A DNA stretch of 15,020 bases from DAOUFU01 sp034429275. GTDB lineage: Bacteria > Chloroflexota > Anaerolineae > Aggregatilineales > Aggregatilineaceae. The notes beneath the pieces are model-generated. The model saw only the letters and a program-made list of their open reading frames with translations. It did not search any database and was not told the DNA's origin. The stretch lies in contig DAOUFU010000070.1 of assembly GCA_034429275.1 (NCBI GenBank), positions 1 through 15,020 of the forward strand. Reading direction: 5' to 3'. Shown here one piece after another: positions 6,917-14,111 of this stretch (the first letter of the stretch is position 1; every line of letters starts with the position of its first letter). The position numbers and the translations under genes were made by a program.

Positions 6917-7293
6917 GTCCCTACCGCAGCCCCGACTACCCCGACGAATGGACCGATGGGCAGATTCAGGCCGAGGTGCGCGCGCTGGCGGGTCACCTGT
7001 GCGAGCAGTGCGGCATCGCGTTCCGTCCGGGGACCAACATCGCAGTCAGCGCCACTCACCCCGACGGGCGGCCCGTGCTGGGTTCGGTGCACCACATCGA
7101 CTATGACACCAGCAACAACACTTACAGCAACCTGGTTTACCTGTGTCAGAACTGCCACGCCCAGGTGACCGGCCTGGGCTGGAAGCCCGGCGACATGATC
7201 CCGCTGGTGTGGCAGGGGCGCATCCCGGCCTGGATCACGGCCCGCCGCCTGCCCTACCGCGATCATCCACAGCAGCGCCTGTTCGATGAGTAG
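6913..7293 (+). CDS. HNH endonuclease family protein
   Basis: The 126-residue protein starts at ATG 6913, which overlaps the stop of the upstream gene as ATGA. An in-frame start exists at 6820, but the overlap start fits operon structure better and the extra residues are low in complexity. The HNH core is clear: CEQCG (first CxxC), then SVHHIDYDTSNNTYSNLVYL (HH.D and the central Asn), then CQNCHAQ. The four Cys should bind a structural zinc, and the His pair and Asn form the beta-beta-alpha metal nuclease site. It is short, with no partner domain for target recognition, so it may be a stand-alone nicking or repair nuclease. No methyltransferase or other defence gene is nearby, so a restriction role is not supported. 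Confidence 0.85.
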   Translation: MSPYRSPDYPDEWTDGQIQAEVRALAGHLCEQCGIAFRPGTNIAVSATHPDGRPVLGSVHHIDYDTSNNTYSNLVYLCQNCHAQVTGLGWKPGDMIPLVWQGRIPAWITARRLPYRDHPQQRLFDE

Positions 7294-7317
7294 CTCTGCA
7301 CAACAAGGAGCCTTCCC

Positions 7318-7830
7318 ATGCAGCCCCACGAATTGCGCATGATCATGCAGTTCAATGCGGCGGCCAACCGCGTCGTGCTGGAGACGGCAGCCGCCCTGAC
7401 CGCCGAGGAATTTTCGCGCGAGGTCAGCCCCAGTCATGGCACGGTCCGGCAGCTTTTGGTACACATTCTGGGCGGCGAGGTGTATTTCCTCGCCCAGTGC
7501 CAGGGCCAGGCCCAGCCGGATATGAGCGCGATTGACGCGCTGGAAGCGCTGCCCGCCATCCGCGCGCGCTTTGAGCAGGTCGCCGCCGAGACGGACGCCT
7601 TCATCGCCGGGCTGAGCGCGGCGGACCTGGACCGCGAGGTAGTGCTGCACTTTGGCGAATACGAGTTCCGCCAGTCCATCTGGCAGTTGTTATTGCAGGT
7701 GTACAGCCATGCCCACATGCATCGGGGCGAGCTGTCGATTGTGCTGAGCCAGTTGGGCCACCCCCTGCCAACCATTGACATGATGGTGCATTTCATCAAG
7801 GCCAGCGGGCAGGAGTGGCCGTTTGGCTAG
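7318..7830 (+). CDS. DinB family protein (putative metal-dependent enzyme)
   Basis: The 170-residue protein starts at ATG 7318, seven bases after AAGGAG (7305-7310). The fold is a four-helix bundle of the DinB/YfiT type. The three metal-ligand histidines are in the expected places: H49 in GTVRQLLVHIL, and H131 and H135 in VYSHAHMHRGELSIVLSQLG. Family length (150-170) matches. Known relatives include DNA-damage-induced proteins of unknown activity and thiol (bacillithiol/mycothiol) transferases, so the substrate cannot be named from sequence. It starts 24 bp after the HNH stop and is probably in the same transcript. Confidence 0.86.
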   Translation: MQPHELRMIMQFNAAANRVVLETAAALTAEEFSREVSPSHGTVRQLLVHILGGEVYFLAQCQGQAQPDMSAIDALEALPAIRARFEQVAAETDAFIAGLSAADLDREVVLHFGEYEFRQSIWQLLLQVYSHAHMHRGELSIVLSQLGHPLPTIDMMVHFIKASGQEWPFG

Positions 7831-7881
7831 CCGGAAGGCAACCATTCGCCCGGTTGTGGGTTATACATTGATGGTGCGCGC

Positions 7882-7968
7882 ATGAGCACATCCCAAAACA
7901 CCACAGGCACGGGCGCGGATAGCAAACCGCTCAGGAGCGAGGAATCAACGTGGCAGAGACAACCCTGA
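7882..7968 (+). other. Possible 28-codon leader frame overlapping the accC start
   Basis: An ATG at 7882 opens 28 codons that end at TGA 7966-7968, 19 bases inside the biotin carboxylase gene in another frame. A -10-like TATACA (7862-7867) lies upstream. There is no clear ribosome binding site for this ATG. It could couple translation to accC or be chance. Confidence 0.2.
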
Positions 7969-9464
7969 TACGCAAAGTGCTGATCGCCAACCGGGGCGAG
8001 ATCGCGGTGCGCGTGATCCGCGCCTGCCGCGAATTGGGCGGCATCCACACCGTCGCGGTGTATTCCGAGGCCGACCGCGAGGCGCTGCATGTGCGCTATG
8101 CCGACGAGGCCTACCACATCGGCGACCCGGCCCCGCGCGACAGCTACCTGAACATCGACAAGTTGATCGACGTGGCGCGGCGTTCCGGGGCCGATGCCGT
8201 GCATCCTGGCTACGGCTTCCTCAGCGAGCGCGCCGAGTTCGCCGAGGCGGTCACCGATGCCGGTCTGGTGTGGATCGGCCCACCCGCCGACGCCATTCGC
8301 AAAATGGGCGACAAACTCAGCGCCCGCGAGATCATGAACAAGGCTGGCGTGCCGGTGGTGCCAGGCACCGAGCCGGGCCTGAACGATGGGGCGCTGCGCT
8401 ATGCCGCCGAGAAAATCGGCTACCCGCTCATGGTCAAGGCGGCAGCAGGCGGCGGCGGCAAGGGGATGCGCATCGTGCGCGATCCCTCGCAGTTGGAACC
8501 GGCGCTGGCCTCCGCCCACCGCGAAGCCGAAGCCGCCTTCGGCGATGGCACCGTCTACCTGGAGAAGCTGCTCGCAGGCGCGCGCCACATCGAGTTCCAG
8601 ATTCTGGCCGACATGCACGGTCACACCATTCACCTGGGCGAACGCGAATGCAGCATCCAGCGCCGCCACCAGAAATTGTTCGAGGAATCGCCCTCGCCGT
8701 TCATGGACGAGGAGCTGCGCCAGCGCATGGGCGCGGCGGCAGTCGCAGCGGCCCAGGCGGTGAACTATGTCAACGCGGGCACCATTGAGTTCCTGGTCGA
8801 TCCCGACCGCAACTATTACTTCCTCGAAATGAACACGCGCCTGCAGGTCGAGCACCCCGTCACCGAACTGGTGACCGGCGTGGACCTGGTCAAGGAGCAG
8901 ATTCGCATCGCGCGCGGGCGGCGCATGGGGCCACAGGAAGGCGTCCGGGCGAGCGGCTGGGCGGTCGAGTGCCGCATCAACGCCGAGGACCCCTACAACA
9001 ACTTCCTGCCTTCGGTCGGCCAGGTGACGGTGCACATCGCGCCGACCGGGCCGGGCATCCGCCTGGATGCGGGCATCTACGCCGGTTACCAGGTCACGCC
9101 CTATTACGACTCCATGCTCGCCAAGCTGATCGCCTACGGCGAGACGCGCGGCGAAGCGCTGCTGCGGATGCGGCGCGCGCTGAGTGAATACAAGATCATG
9201 GGGCTGAAGACCAACCTGCCCTTCCACCAAAAACTGATCGACAGCACGCGCTTCATCGCCGGGCGTTACGATACTCAGTTCGTCGAGCAGTACATGACGA
9301 TGGTGGACGAAGACCCGCCGCCACAACGAGTCGAAGCGGCGGCCATCCTGGCGACGCTGGTCGCGCACCAGCAGCGCAAGCAGGCCTCGCAGATCGTCTC
9401 GCGGCCCAAGCGCGACGCCTCGAACTGGAAATGGATCAGCCGCTGGGAACGGATGCAGCGGTAG
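7950..9464 (+). CDS. accC: Biotin carboxylase subunit of acyl-CoA carboxylase
   Basis: This ATP-grasp enzyme carboxylates the biotin of the carrier protein using ATP and bicarbonate. It starts at GTG 7950, with AGGAGCGAGG just upstream; length is 504 residues. Residues 8-20 give KVLIANRGEIAVR, and HPGYGFLSE lies at 85-93. The glycine-rich ATP loop KAAAGGGGKGM is at 163-173. HIEFQILAD (213-221) and ERECSIQRRHQKLFEESPSP (231-250) are typical, and MNTRLQVEHPVTE (294-306) carries the catalytic Arg and Glu. The body matches AccC (~450 residues). About 50 extra C-terminal residues include an Arg/Lys/Trp-rich tail (SNWKWISRWERMQR). No biotinyl domain is fused, so it needs the separate carrier at 12306. 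The antiporter gene follows after 38 bp. Confidence 0.96.
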   Translation: MAETTLIRKVLIANRGEIAVRVIRACRELGGIHTVAVYSEADREALHVRYADEAYHIGDPAPRDSYLNIDKLIDVARRSGADAVHPGYGFLSERAEFAEAVTDAGLVWIGPPADAIRKMGDKLSAREIMNKAGVPVVPGTEPGLNDGALRYAAEKIGYPLMVKAAAGGGGKGMRIVRDPSQLEPALASAHREAEAAFGDGTVYLEKLLAGARHIEFQILADMHGHTIHLGERECSIQRRHQKLFEESPSPFMDEELRQRMGAAAVAAAQAVNYVNAGTIEFLVDPDRNYYFLEMNTRLQVEHPVTELVTGVDLVKEQIRIARGRRMGPQEGVRASGWAVECRINAEDPYNNFLPSVGQVTVHIAPTGPGIRLDAGIYAGYQVTPYYDSMLAKLIAYGETRGEALLRMRRALSEYKIMGLKTNLPFHQKLIDSTRFIAGRYDTQFVEQYMTMVDEDPPPQRVEAAAILATLVAHQQRKQASQIVSRPKRDASNWKWISRWERMQR

Positions 9465-9502
9465 GACCGGGCGCTATCTATTCAGGGGGAAACCAGATCA
9501 CC

Positions 9503-10603
9503 ATGCAAGCGGCGATTCGCGGCTTCAATGCCAGAAAACTGCTCAACCTGAACACCCTGCTGATCTTCGGCGTGGTCGCCGTCATCCTGCGCCTGACCGG
9601 CGGCGGCGACGTGCCGATCTTCGTCACCTCGGCGCTGGCGATCGTCCCGCTCGCCGGGCTGATCGGCGTCAGCACCGAGGAAATCGCCGCTCGCACCGGC
9701 CCCAAGATCGGCGGGCTGCTGAATGCCACACTGGGCAACGCCGCCGAGTTGATCATCACCATTTTCGCCCTCAAAGAAGGGTTGGTGGAACTGGTCCGCG
9801 CTTCGATCATCGGCTCGGTGCTGGGCAACCTGCTGCTGGTGATGGGCCTGGCGATCCTGCTCGGTGGGCTGAAGAACGGCCTGCAATCCTTCGACCGGCG
9901 CGGCGCGACCATGAACGCCACCCTGTTGATCCTGGCCTTCATGGCGCTGGCCATCCCCTCGCTGTTCGATGCAACCTTTGTCGCAGAACGCGCCTTCGCC
10001 GATGAACTGCTGCTCAGCGAAGGCATCGCCATGATCCTGATCGTGCTCTACGCGGGCAGCATCGCCTACTCGCTGCGCAACGGCCACCCCGTCACCGACG
10101 CGGGCACAGGCCACCACCACGAGCCGCAGTGGTCCACCGGCACAGCAGTCGGTGTGCTGGCCTTCGCCACACTGGGCATTGTGTTCATGTCCGAATTCCT
10201 GGTGGGCACCGTTGAGCCGGTCGTCGAGAAACTGGGCTGGTCGGAACTCTTCGTCGGTGTGATCATCGTGCCCATCATCGGCAACGTGGCCGAGCACCTG
10301 GTCGCCGTGCAGATGGCGATCAAAAACCGGATGGAACTGGCCATCACCATCGCGCTGGGGTCCAGCCTGCAAATTGCGCTGTTCGTTGCGCCGGTGCTGG
10401 TGTTCGTCAGCCTGCTGTTCGAAAACAAGCTGGTGCTGGCCTTCTCGCTGCCCGAAGTGATCGCGCTGGCGGCGGCGTCCTACGTCGCCGCGATGGCAGC
10501 GGAGGACGGCGAGTCCAACTGGTTCGAGGGGCTGATGCTGCTGGGCGTCTACGTGATCGTGGCGTGGGCGTTCTTCCTGCTGCCGGAAGTCGGTGGGCAC
10601 TAG
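9503..10603 (+). CDS. cax: Cax-type Ca2+/H+ antiporter
   Basis: This integral membrane exchanger uses the proton gradient to expel Ca2+. I chose ATG 9503 (366 residues), after AGGGGGA (9484-9490); an in-frame ATG at 9431 would overlap accC by 34 bp and add residues unlike the family. The two signature repeats are present: GNAAELIITIFALKEGLVE with E82 and SIIGSVLGNLLLVMG in the first half, and GNVAEHLVAVQMAIKNRMEL with E264 and ALGSSLQIALFV in the second. About ten or eleven hydrophobic helices are visible, with a His-rich loop (TGHHHEP, ~202-208) between the halves. The length is close to YfkE of Bacillus. The TAG stop (10601-10603) lies inside a MITE-like terminal repeat, so the last codons may be affected by the insertion. 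Confidence 0.93.
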   Translation: MQAAIRGFNARKLLNLNTLLIFGVVAVILRLTGGGDVPIFVTSALAIVPLAGLIGVSTEEIAARTGPKIGGLLNATLGNAAELIITIFALKEGLVELVRASIIGSVLGNLLLVMGLAILLGGLKNGLQSFDRRGATMNATLLILAFMALAIPSLFDATFVAERAFADELLLSEGIAMILIVLYAGSIAYSLRNGHPVTDAGTGHHHEPQWSTGTAVGVLAFATLGIVFMSEFLVGTVEPVVEKLGWSELFVGVIIVPIIGNVAEHLVAVQMAIKNRMELAITIALGSSLQIALFVAPVLVFVSLLFENKLVLAFSLPEVIALAAASYVAAMAAEDGESNWFEGLMLLGVYVIVAWAFFLLPEVGGH

Positions 10604-10726
10604 AGTGTGTATGCAAACCCTCATCCCCCGGCCCCTTCTCCCCCAGGGAGAAGGGGAGCCGCAGCCCTGACGTTCGTTATCTTGGGGATGTGGCAGGCAT
10701 TGTACTACTTTGCATACACGCCCTAG
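10600..10726. mobile_element. MITE-like element with 18 bp terminal inverted repeats
   Basis: The ends CTAGAGTGTGTATGCAAA (10600-10617) and TTTGCATACACGCCCTAG (10709-10726) are inverted repeats with 16 of 18 matches, 11 of them uninterrupted. TA dinucleotides at 10601-10602 and 10724-10725 are compatible with the TA target duplication of IS630/Tc1-type elements. Inside is a perfect hairpin, CCCCTTCTCCC (10632-10642), loop CCA, GGGAGAAGGGG (10646-10656). No coding capacity is evident. The left end contains the antiporter stop codon. Confidence 0.65.
10632..10656. terminator. GC-rich hairpin downstream of the antiporter gene
   Basis: An 11 bp perfect stem (CCCCTTCTCCC/GGGAGAAGGGG) with a 3 nt loop lies 28 bp after the stop. 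There is no T tract, so it may act as a weak terminator or an mRNA 3'-end stabiliser. The sequence resembles a common genomic short repeat. Confidence 0.4.
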
Positions 10727-10776
10727 AGGGACTGGCACCCAATCGGAAACTGTAATAGCGCGATGCACCCCATCCC

Positions 10777-10785
10777 TGTTATAAC
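10777..10785 (+). promoter_or_regulatory. Extended -10 promoter of the cyclophilin gene
   Basis: TGTTATAAC fits TGn plus a TATAAC -10 box (10780-10785). It predicts a start near 10792 and a leader of about 68 nt with AGGAG at 10844-10848. No clear -35 is seen. Confidence 0.5.
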
Positions 10786-10859
10786 CTGCGCACGGGCGCG
10801 CGCCGGATCATAGCGCGCCCGAATGCCGCATCAACAAGAGAGTAGGAGCAAATTTCCGC

Positions 10860-12185
10860 ATGACTCTGTACCGTCGAAGTGTGAGTGTTGTGGTCGCCGT
10901 GCTGGTGGCCGCGCTGACTGCCGGATCGGTGATGGCCGCCCCGGTATCGCCCGCTGTGACGCTGCCCACCCAGGGCGGCGCACAAACCCCGGAGGAAATC
11001 TGCGCGAGCGCCGATACCGCCGCGCCGGCCACCCGCGAGTTCAGTGCCGCCGAACAGGTGTTGGCCGAGGGCGTCGATTACTGGGCCATCTTCTGCACTG
11101 CCGCCGGGCCGATCTATGTCGATCTGCTGCAGGACGAATCCCCGATCACCGTCAACAACTTTGTCTTCCTGGCTCAGCAGGGCTATTACAACGGCACGAC
11201 CTTCCACCGCGTGATCCCCGGCTTCATGGCCCAGGGCGGCGATCCTACCGGGACCGGCGCAGGTGGCCCCGGCTACGAGTTTGAAGACGAGACCGACAAC
11301 GGCCTGGTCTTCGACACGCCCGGCCTGCTGGCCATGGCCAATGCCGGCGCAGATACCACCGGCAGCCAGTTCTTCATCACCTACGACCTGACCACCTGGC
11401 TGAATGGCAACCACACCATCTTTGGGCGCGTGTTCTCCGGGCTGGATAACGCCGAGCTGCTCACCCCGCGCAACCCGCAGTATGGCCCCGAATATGAGGG
11501 CGACGCGCTCAACACCGTCGTGATCATCGAGGACCCGTCCCAGGTGAACGCCACGCCCGATGGCCCGCCCAGCCTGGAGCACATCCAGAAGATGCTCGAA
11601 GCCACCCTTTCCACCCAGGTGATCGCGCGCTTTGCCGTTGACGAAGGCAAACTCGGCGTGCTGGACCTCGACGCCGTGCTCGCCAACGCCGCCTCCAACG
11701 AGGCGCTGGCCGCCTTCCTCTCCGAAGACCTGGCCGCGCATGGGTTCGTGGGCGAGGCGGTCGTCACCATGCCGCTCTCCGAATGCCCCACCGACCCGGC
11801 CAGCCTGCCGATCTGGCTGGTGGGCCTCGATGTGACTGACTACGCGACGGCGGGCGAAGGCGACGCGGTGCTGCGCGACGAGGCGCGTGCCAACAAGCTG
11901 GTCGAGGTCGGGGCCTGGGATGTCCAGGGCCTGAGTTCGGACGGCGTTGGCCGGCTCTACTCGCGCGCCCTGCCCGATCATCCCTGTGGCGCGACTGGCG
12001 TCTACTACCGGTTCGAAATGGGCCTGGGCCGCTATGTCGGCGGCGTGGACCTGGTGCTGGACAGCACCTATGTCAACAACACCACCACCCCGAACGCCGA
12101 GCAGTATCTGCAAGATGTAGCCCAGAACCTGCTGCTGGCCACCGTCAGCAGCGTGCTCAACCGCGGCAACGCTGCCGTCGAGTAG
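10860..12185 (+). CDS. Secreted cyclophilin-type peptidyl-prolyl isomerase with extra C-terminal region
   Basis: The 441-residue protein starts at ATG 10860, eleven bases after AGGAG. Residues 1-26 are a Sec signal peptide (RR, hydrophobic core, VMA cleavage before A27). No lipobox Cys is present. Residues ~72-225 are a cyclophilin domain with FHRVIPGFMAQGGDPTGTG (R117, F122, Q125), LAMANAG, GSQFFITY (Q170, F172) and NGNHTIFGRV (H185). These are the usual isomerase and cyclosporin-pocket residues. Residues ~230-441 form an additional region I do not recognise, starting with a helix (LEHIQKMLEATL) and containing two Cys (in SECPTD and DHPCG). They could form a disulfide outside the cell. It likely helps fold exported proteins. 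Strong -10 and hairpin boundaries suggest its own transcription unit. Confidence 0.92.
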   Translation: MTLYRRSVSVVVAVLVAALTAGSVMAAPVSPAVTLPTQGGAQTPEEICASADTAAPATREFSAAEQVLAEGVDYWAIFCTAAGPIYVDLLQDESPITVNNFVFLAQQGYYNGTTFHRVIPGFMAQGGDPTGTGAGGPGYEFEDETDNGLVFDTPGLLAMANAGADTTGSQFFITYDLTTWLNGNHTIFGRVFSGLDNAELLTPRNPQYGPEYEGDALNTVVIIEDPSQVNATPDGPPSLEHIQKMLEATLSTQVIARFAVDEGKLGVLDLDAVLANAASNEALAAFLSEDLAAHGFVGEAVVTMPLSECPTDPASLPIWLVGLDVTDYATAGEGDAVLRDEARANKLVEVGAWDVQGLSSDGVGRLYSRALPDHPCGATGVYYRFEMGLGRYVGGVDLVLDSTYVNNTTTPNAEQYLQDVAQNLLLATVSSVLNRGNAAVE

Positions 12186-12196
12186 TCTCCACTCCA

Positions 12197-12222
12197 GGGG
12201 CGGGTCCGCGCGGACCTGCCCC
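12197..12222 (+). terminator. Hairpin after the cyclophilin gene
   Basis: GGGGCGGGTCC (12197-12207) pairs with GGACCTGCCCC (12212-12222) over 11 bp, including one G-T wobble, around a GCGC loop. It starts 11 bp after the stop. It lacks a run of T, so termination efficiency is uncertain. Confidence 0.5.
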
Positions 12223-12305
12223 TCACCCCTTCACCGATCCGGGCGGGGCGCGTAACCAACGGCGGGTGTCCGTGTTTTTCCTGCTGAACCAGGGAGAACG
12301 TGCTG

Positions 12306-12803
12306 ATGAAATATCAGACCATCGTCAACAACAAGACCTTCGACATCGACATCAACGAGGATGGCCGGGTGCTGATCAACGGCACGCCGCGCGCGATTGA
12401 CTTCCGCGAGATGCGCACCGGCGAGCTGTATTCGCTGCTGCTGGATAACCTGAGCTACGAGGCCGCGGTCGAAGAGCGCGATGGCGCGTATCACGTGCTG
12501 CTGGCCGGCGATCTCTACGAAGTCCAGGTCACCGATGAGCGCAGCCGCCGCCTGCAAAGCGCCTTCATGGCCTTTGGCGATATGAGTGGCGAAGTTTCGC
12601 TGCGCAGTCCCATGCCGGGCCTGATCGTGCGCGTGCCGGTCAGCGAAGGCCAGGCTGTCGAGGCCGGGGAGACGGTGGTGATCCTGGAATCGATGAAGAT
12701 GGAAAACGAACTCAAAGCGCCGCGCGCCGGGGTGATCCACCACATTCACATCAAGCCCGGTGACAGTGTCGAGCAAAACAAGGTGCTGGTGACAATCACC
12801 TAG
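12306..12803 (+). CDS. Biotin carboxyl carrier protein (biotinyl domain subunit)
   Basis: This protein carries biotin between the biotin carboxylase and the carboxyltransferase. ATG 12306 is preferred over GTG 12300 because AGGGAG (12291-12296) is nine bases from the ATG but only three from the GTG. It has 165 residues. The C-terminal ~70 residues are a biotinyl domain: SPMPGLIVRVPVSEGQAVEA, then the biotinylation site ESMKMENE with K131, then KAPRAGVIHHIHIKPGDSV. The N-terminal ~95 residues (KYQTIVNNKTFDIDINEDG onward) look like the small beta domain found in carriers of propionyl-CoA carboxylase and decarboxylase pumps. With no membrane decarboxylase gene nearby, an acyl-CoA carboxylase role is more likely. 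It converges with the thiolase gene. Confidence 0.93.
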   Translation: MKYQTIVNNKTFDIDINEDGRVLINGTPRAIDFREMRTGELYSLLLDNLSYEAAVEERDGAYHVLLAGDLYEVQVTDERSRRLQSAFMAFGDMSGEVSLRSPMPGLIVRVPVSEGQAVEAGETVVILESMKMENELKAPRAGVIHHIHIKPGDSVEQNKVLVTIT

Positions 12804-12849
12804 AGCACCTGGAGGGGCAATTTCTGCCTGCCATACCGTCTGATCAGCA

Positions 12850-12873
12850 GGGGCGGGTTTCGGAACCCGCCCC
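12850..12873. terminator. Hairpin between convergent carrier-protein and thiolase genes
   Basis: GGGGCGGGTT (12850-12859) and AACCCGCCCC (12864-12873) form a perfect 10 bp stem with a TCGG loop. It lies between two convergent stop codons (12803 and 12918) and could serve both strands. No T tract is seen on either side. Confidence 0.6.
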
Positions 12874-12917
12874 TATCGTGCCATACGGTGAACGTTTCTG
12901 AACGCCGTGTCCCGCGC

Positions 12918-14075
12918 TCAATCCACCCGCTCGAAGACGTGTGCCGCCGCCGTCGCGCCCAGCCCGCCCAGGTTGAGCGCCAGCCCCAGCCGCGCATCCG
13001 CCACCTGGTTATCGCCTGCCTCGCCGCGCAGTTGCAGCGCCACCTCAACCGCCTGGTAAACCCCCGTCGCGCCCAGCGGATTGCCGCGCGCCTTCAGCCC
13101 GCCAAAGGTGCTGCTCGGCAGGCGGCCCCCGCGCATGATCGCGCCTTCAGTCGCCAGCCCACACCCCTCGCCGCGCGCCGCAAACCCGATCGCTTCCAGT
13201 TGGAGCGCCGTCAGAATGGTGAAGGCGTCGTGCAGCTCGGCCAGGTGCAGGTCACCGGGCCGGATGCCCGCCTGCGCATAGGCGCGGCCCGCCGCCAGGT
13301 TCGCCGCGCGCAAGAACAGCAGGTCGGCGCGGTTGTGCAGCGCCAGCGAATCGGTCGCCGCCGCGCTGCCGCGCACGCGCACCGGCTGCCGCACCAGGTC
13401 GCGCGCGCGCTCGGTGGTGGTCAGCACCAATGCCGCCGCCCCGTCGCCTTCCGGCGCGCTGTCGAACAGGTTGACCGGATCCGCCACCACCGGCGCTTTG
13501 GCGAATGCACCTTCGCGCAGCTTGTTGCGATACATGGCGTTTGGGTTGAGCGCGCCGTTGGCGTGCGCGTTGATGCTGAACGGCTCGAACTGGGCCAGGC
13601 TCACACCGTACTCGTGCATATAACGCCGCATCAGCAGCGCTGCCATCGCCGCCGGAGTCGCGCCCGGCCCCGCCTCATAGTCGGCATCCAGCACCGTCGT
13701 CAGCGCGGTGTCGCGCTCCGGGCCGGTGCGATCGGTGGCCTTCTCCACGCCCACCACCAGCGCTACCTCTGCCGCGCCGCTCGCTACGGCCAGGTATCCC
13801 TGCCGCAGCGCCAGCCCGCCGGAGGCGTCCGCCGCCTCGACGCGGAATGCTTCCACGCCCGCCAATCCTGCAAAATCCGCCACCAGCGCGCCCACATGGT
13901 TCTGCGCGCTCAGATTGCCGCCCAGCGCATTGCCGACCACCACCACATCGGCGGATTCCAACCCGGCATCCGTCAGCGCGGCGTGAATGGCGCGGCCCGC
14001 CAGCTGGCGCAGCCCCAGCTCCCAGTGCTCGCTGACCGCGACCTGTCCTACTCCAATGATCGATACGTCTCGCAT
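12918..14075 (-). CDS. Thiolase-family protein (archaeal acetoacetyl-CoA thiolase type) lacking the catalytic Cys
   Basis: The 385-residue protein starts at ATG 14075, eight bases after AAAGGA, 36 bp downstream of the HMG-CoA synthase stop. The fold is clearly a thiolase of the archaeal/SCP-x-like group: GLRQLAGRAIHAALTDAG, GNALGG, FRVEAADASGGLALRQGYLA, LAELHDAFTI (H282), STFGGLKARGNPLGATG and LNLGGLGAT. In active relatives the nucleophile motif is EAACASGG. Here codon 83 is GAC (Asp) rather than a Cys codon, which is two base changes away. The second catalytic motif, normally GHP, is GNP (N332). HDAF is retained. Neighbourhood points to acetoacetyl-CoA supply for HMG-CoA synthesis, but the changes argue for a non-thiolytic or structural role, or unusual chemistry. 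No stop or frameshift is seen, so it is not an ordinary pseudogene. Confidence 0.88.
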   Translation of the reverse strand: MRDVSIIGVGQVAVSEHWELGLRQLAGRAIHAALTDAGLESADVVVVGNALGGNLSAQNHVGALVADFAGLAGVEAFRVEAADASGGLALRQGYLAVASGAAEVALVVGVEKATDRTGPERDTALTTVLDADYEAGPGATPAAMAALLMRRYMHEYGVSLAQFEPFSINAHANGALNPNAMYRNKLREGAFAKAPVVADPVNLFDSAPEGDGAAALVLTTTERARDLVRQPVRVRGSAAATDSLALHNRADLLFLRAANLAAGRAYAQAGIRPGDLHLAELHDAFTILTALQLEAIGFAARGEGCGLATEGAIMRGGRLPSSTFGGLKARGNPLGATGVYQAVEVALQLRGEAGDNQVADARLGLALNLGGLGATAAAHVFERVD

Positions 14076-14111
14076 CGTGATTATCCTTTTGTGTGAGCCA
14101 GATTGTGCCCG

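Noticed and set aside
6913..7830. Restriction or defence island around the HNH gene
   Set aside because: No methyltransferase, helicase, specificity subunit or other defence protein is present; the neighbours are housekeeping-type genes.
7827..9368. Long open frame antisense to biotin carboxylase
   Set aside because: Same reason: codon-bias shadow of a well-conserved gene.
9482..12113. Two long antisense frames over the antiporter and cyclophilin genes
   Set aside because: Gln/His/Gly-rich translations with no motifs, opposite two clear genes.
12888..14096. Plus-strand open frame over the thiolase
   Set aside because: Arg/Gln/His-rich translation with no recognisable domain; the minus strand encodes the thiolase fold with family motifs throughout.
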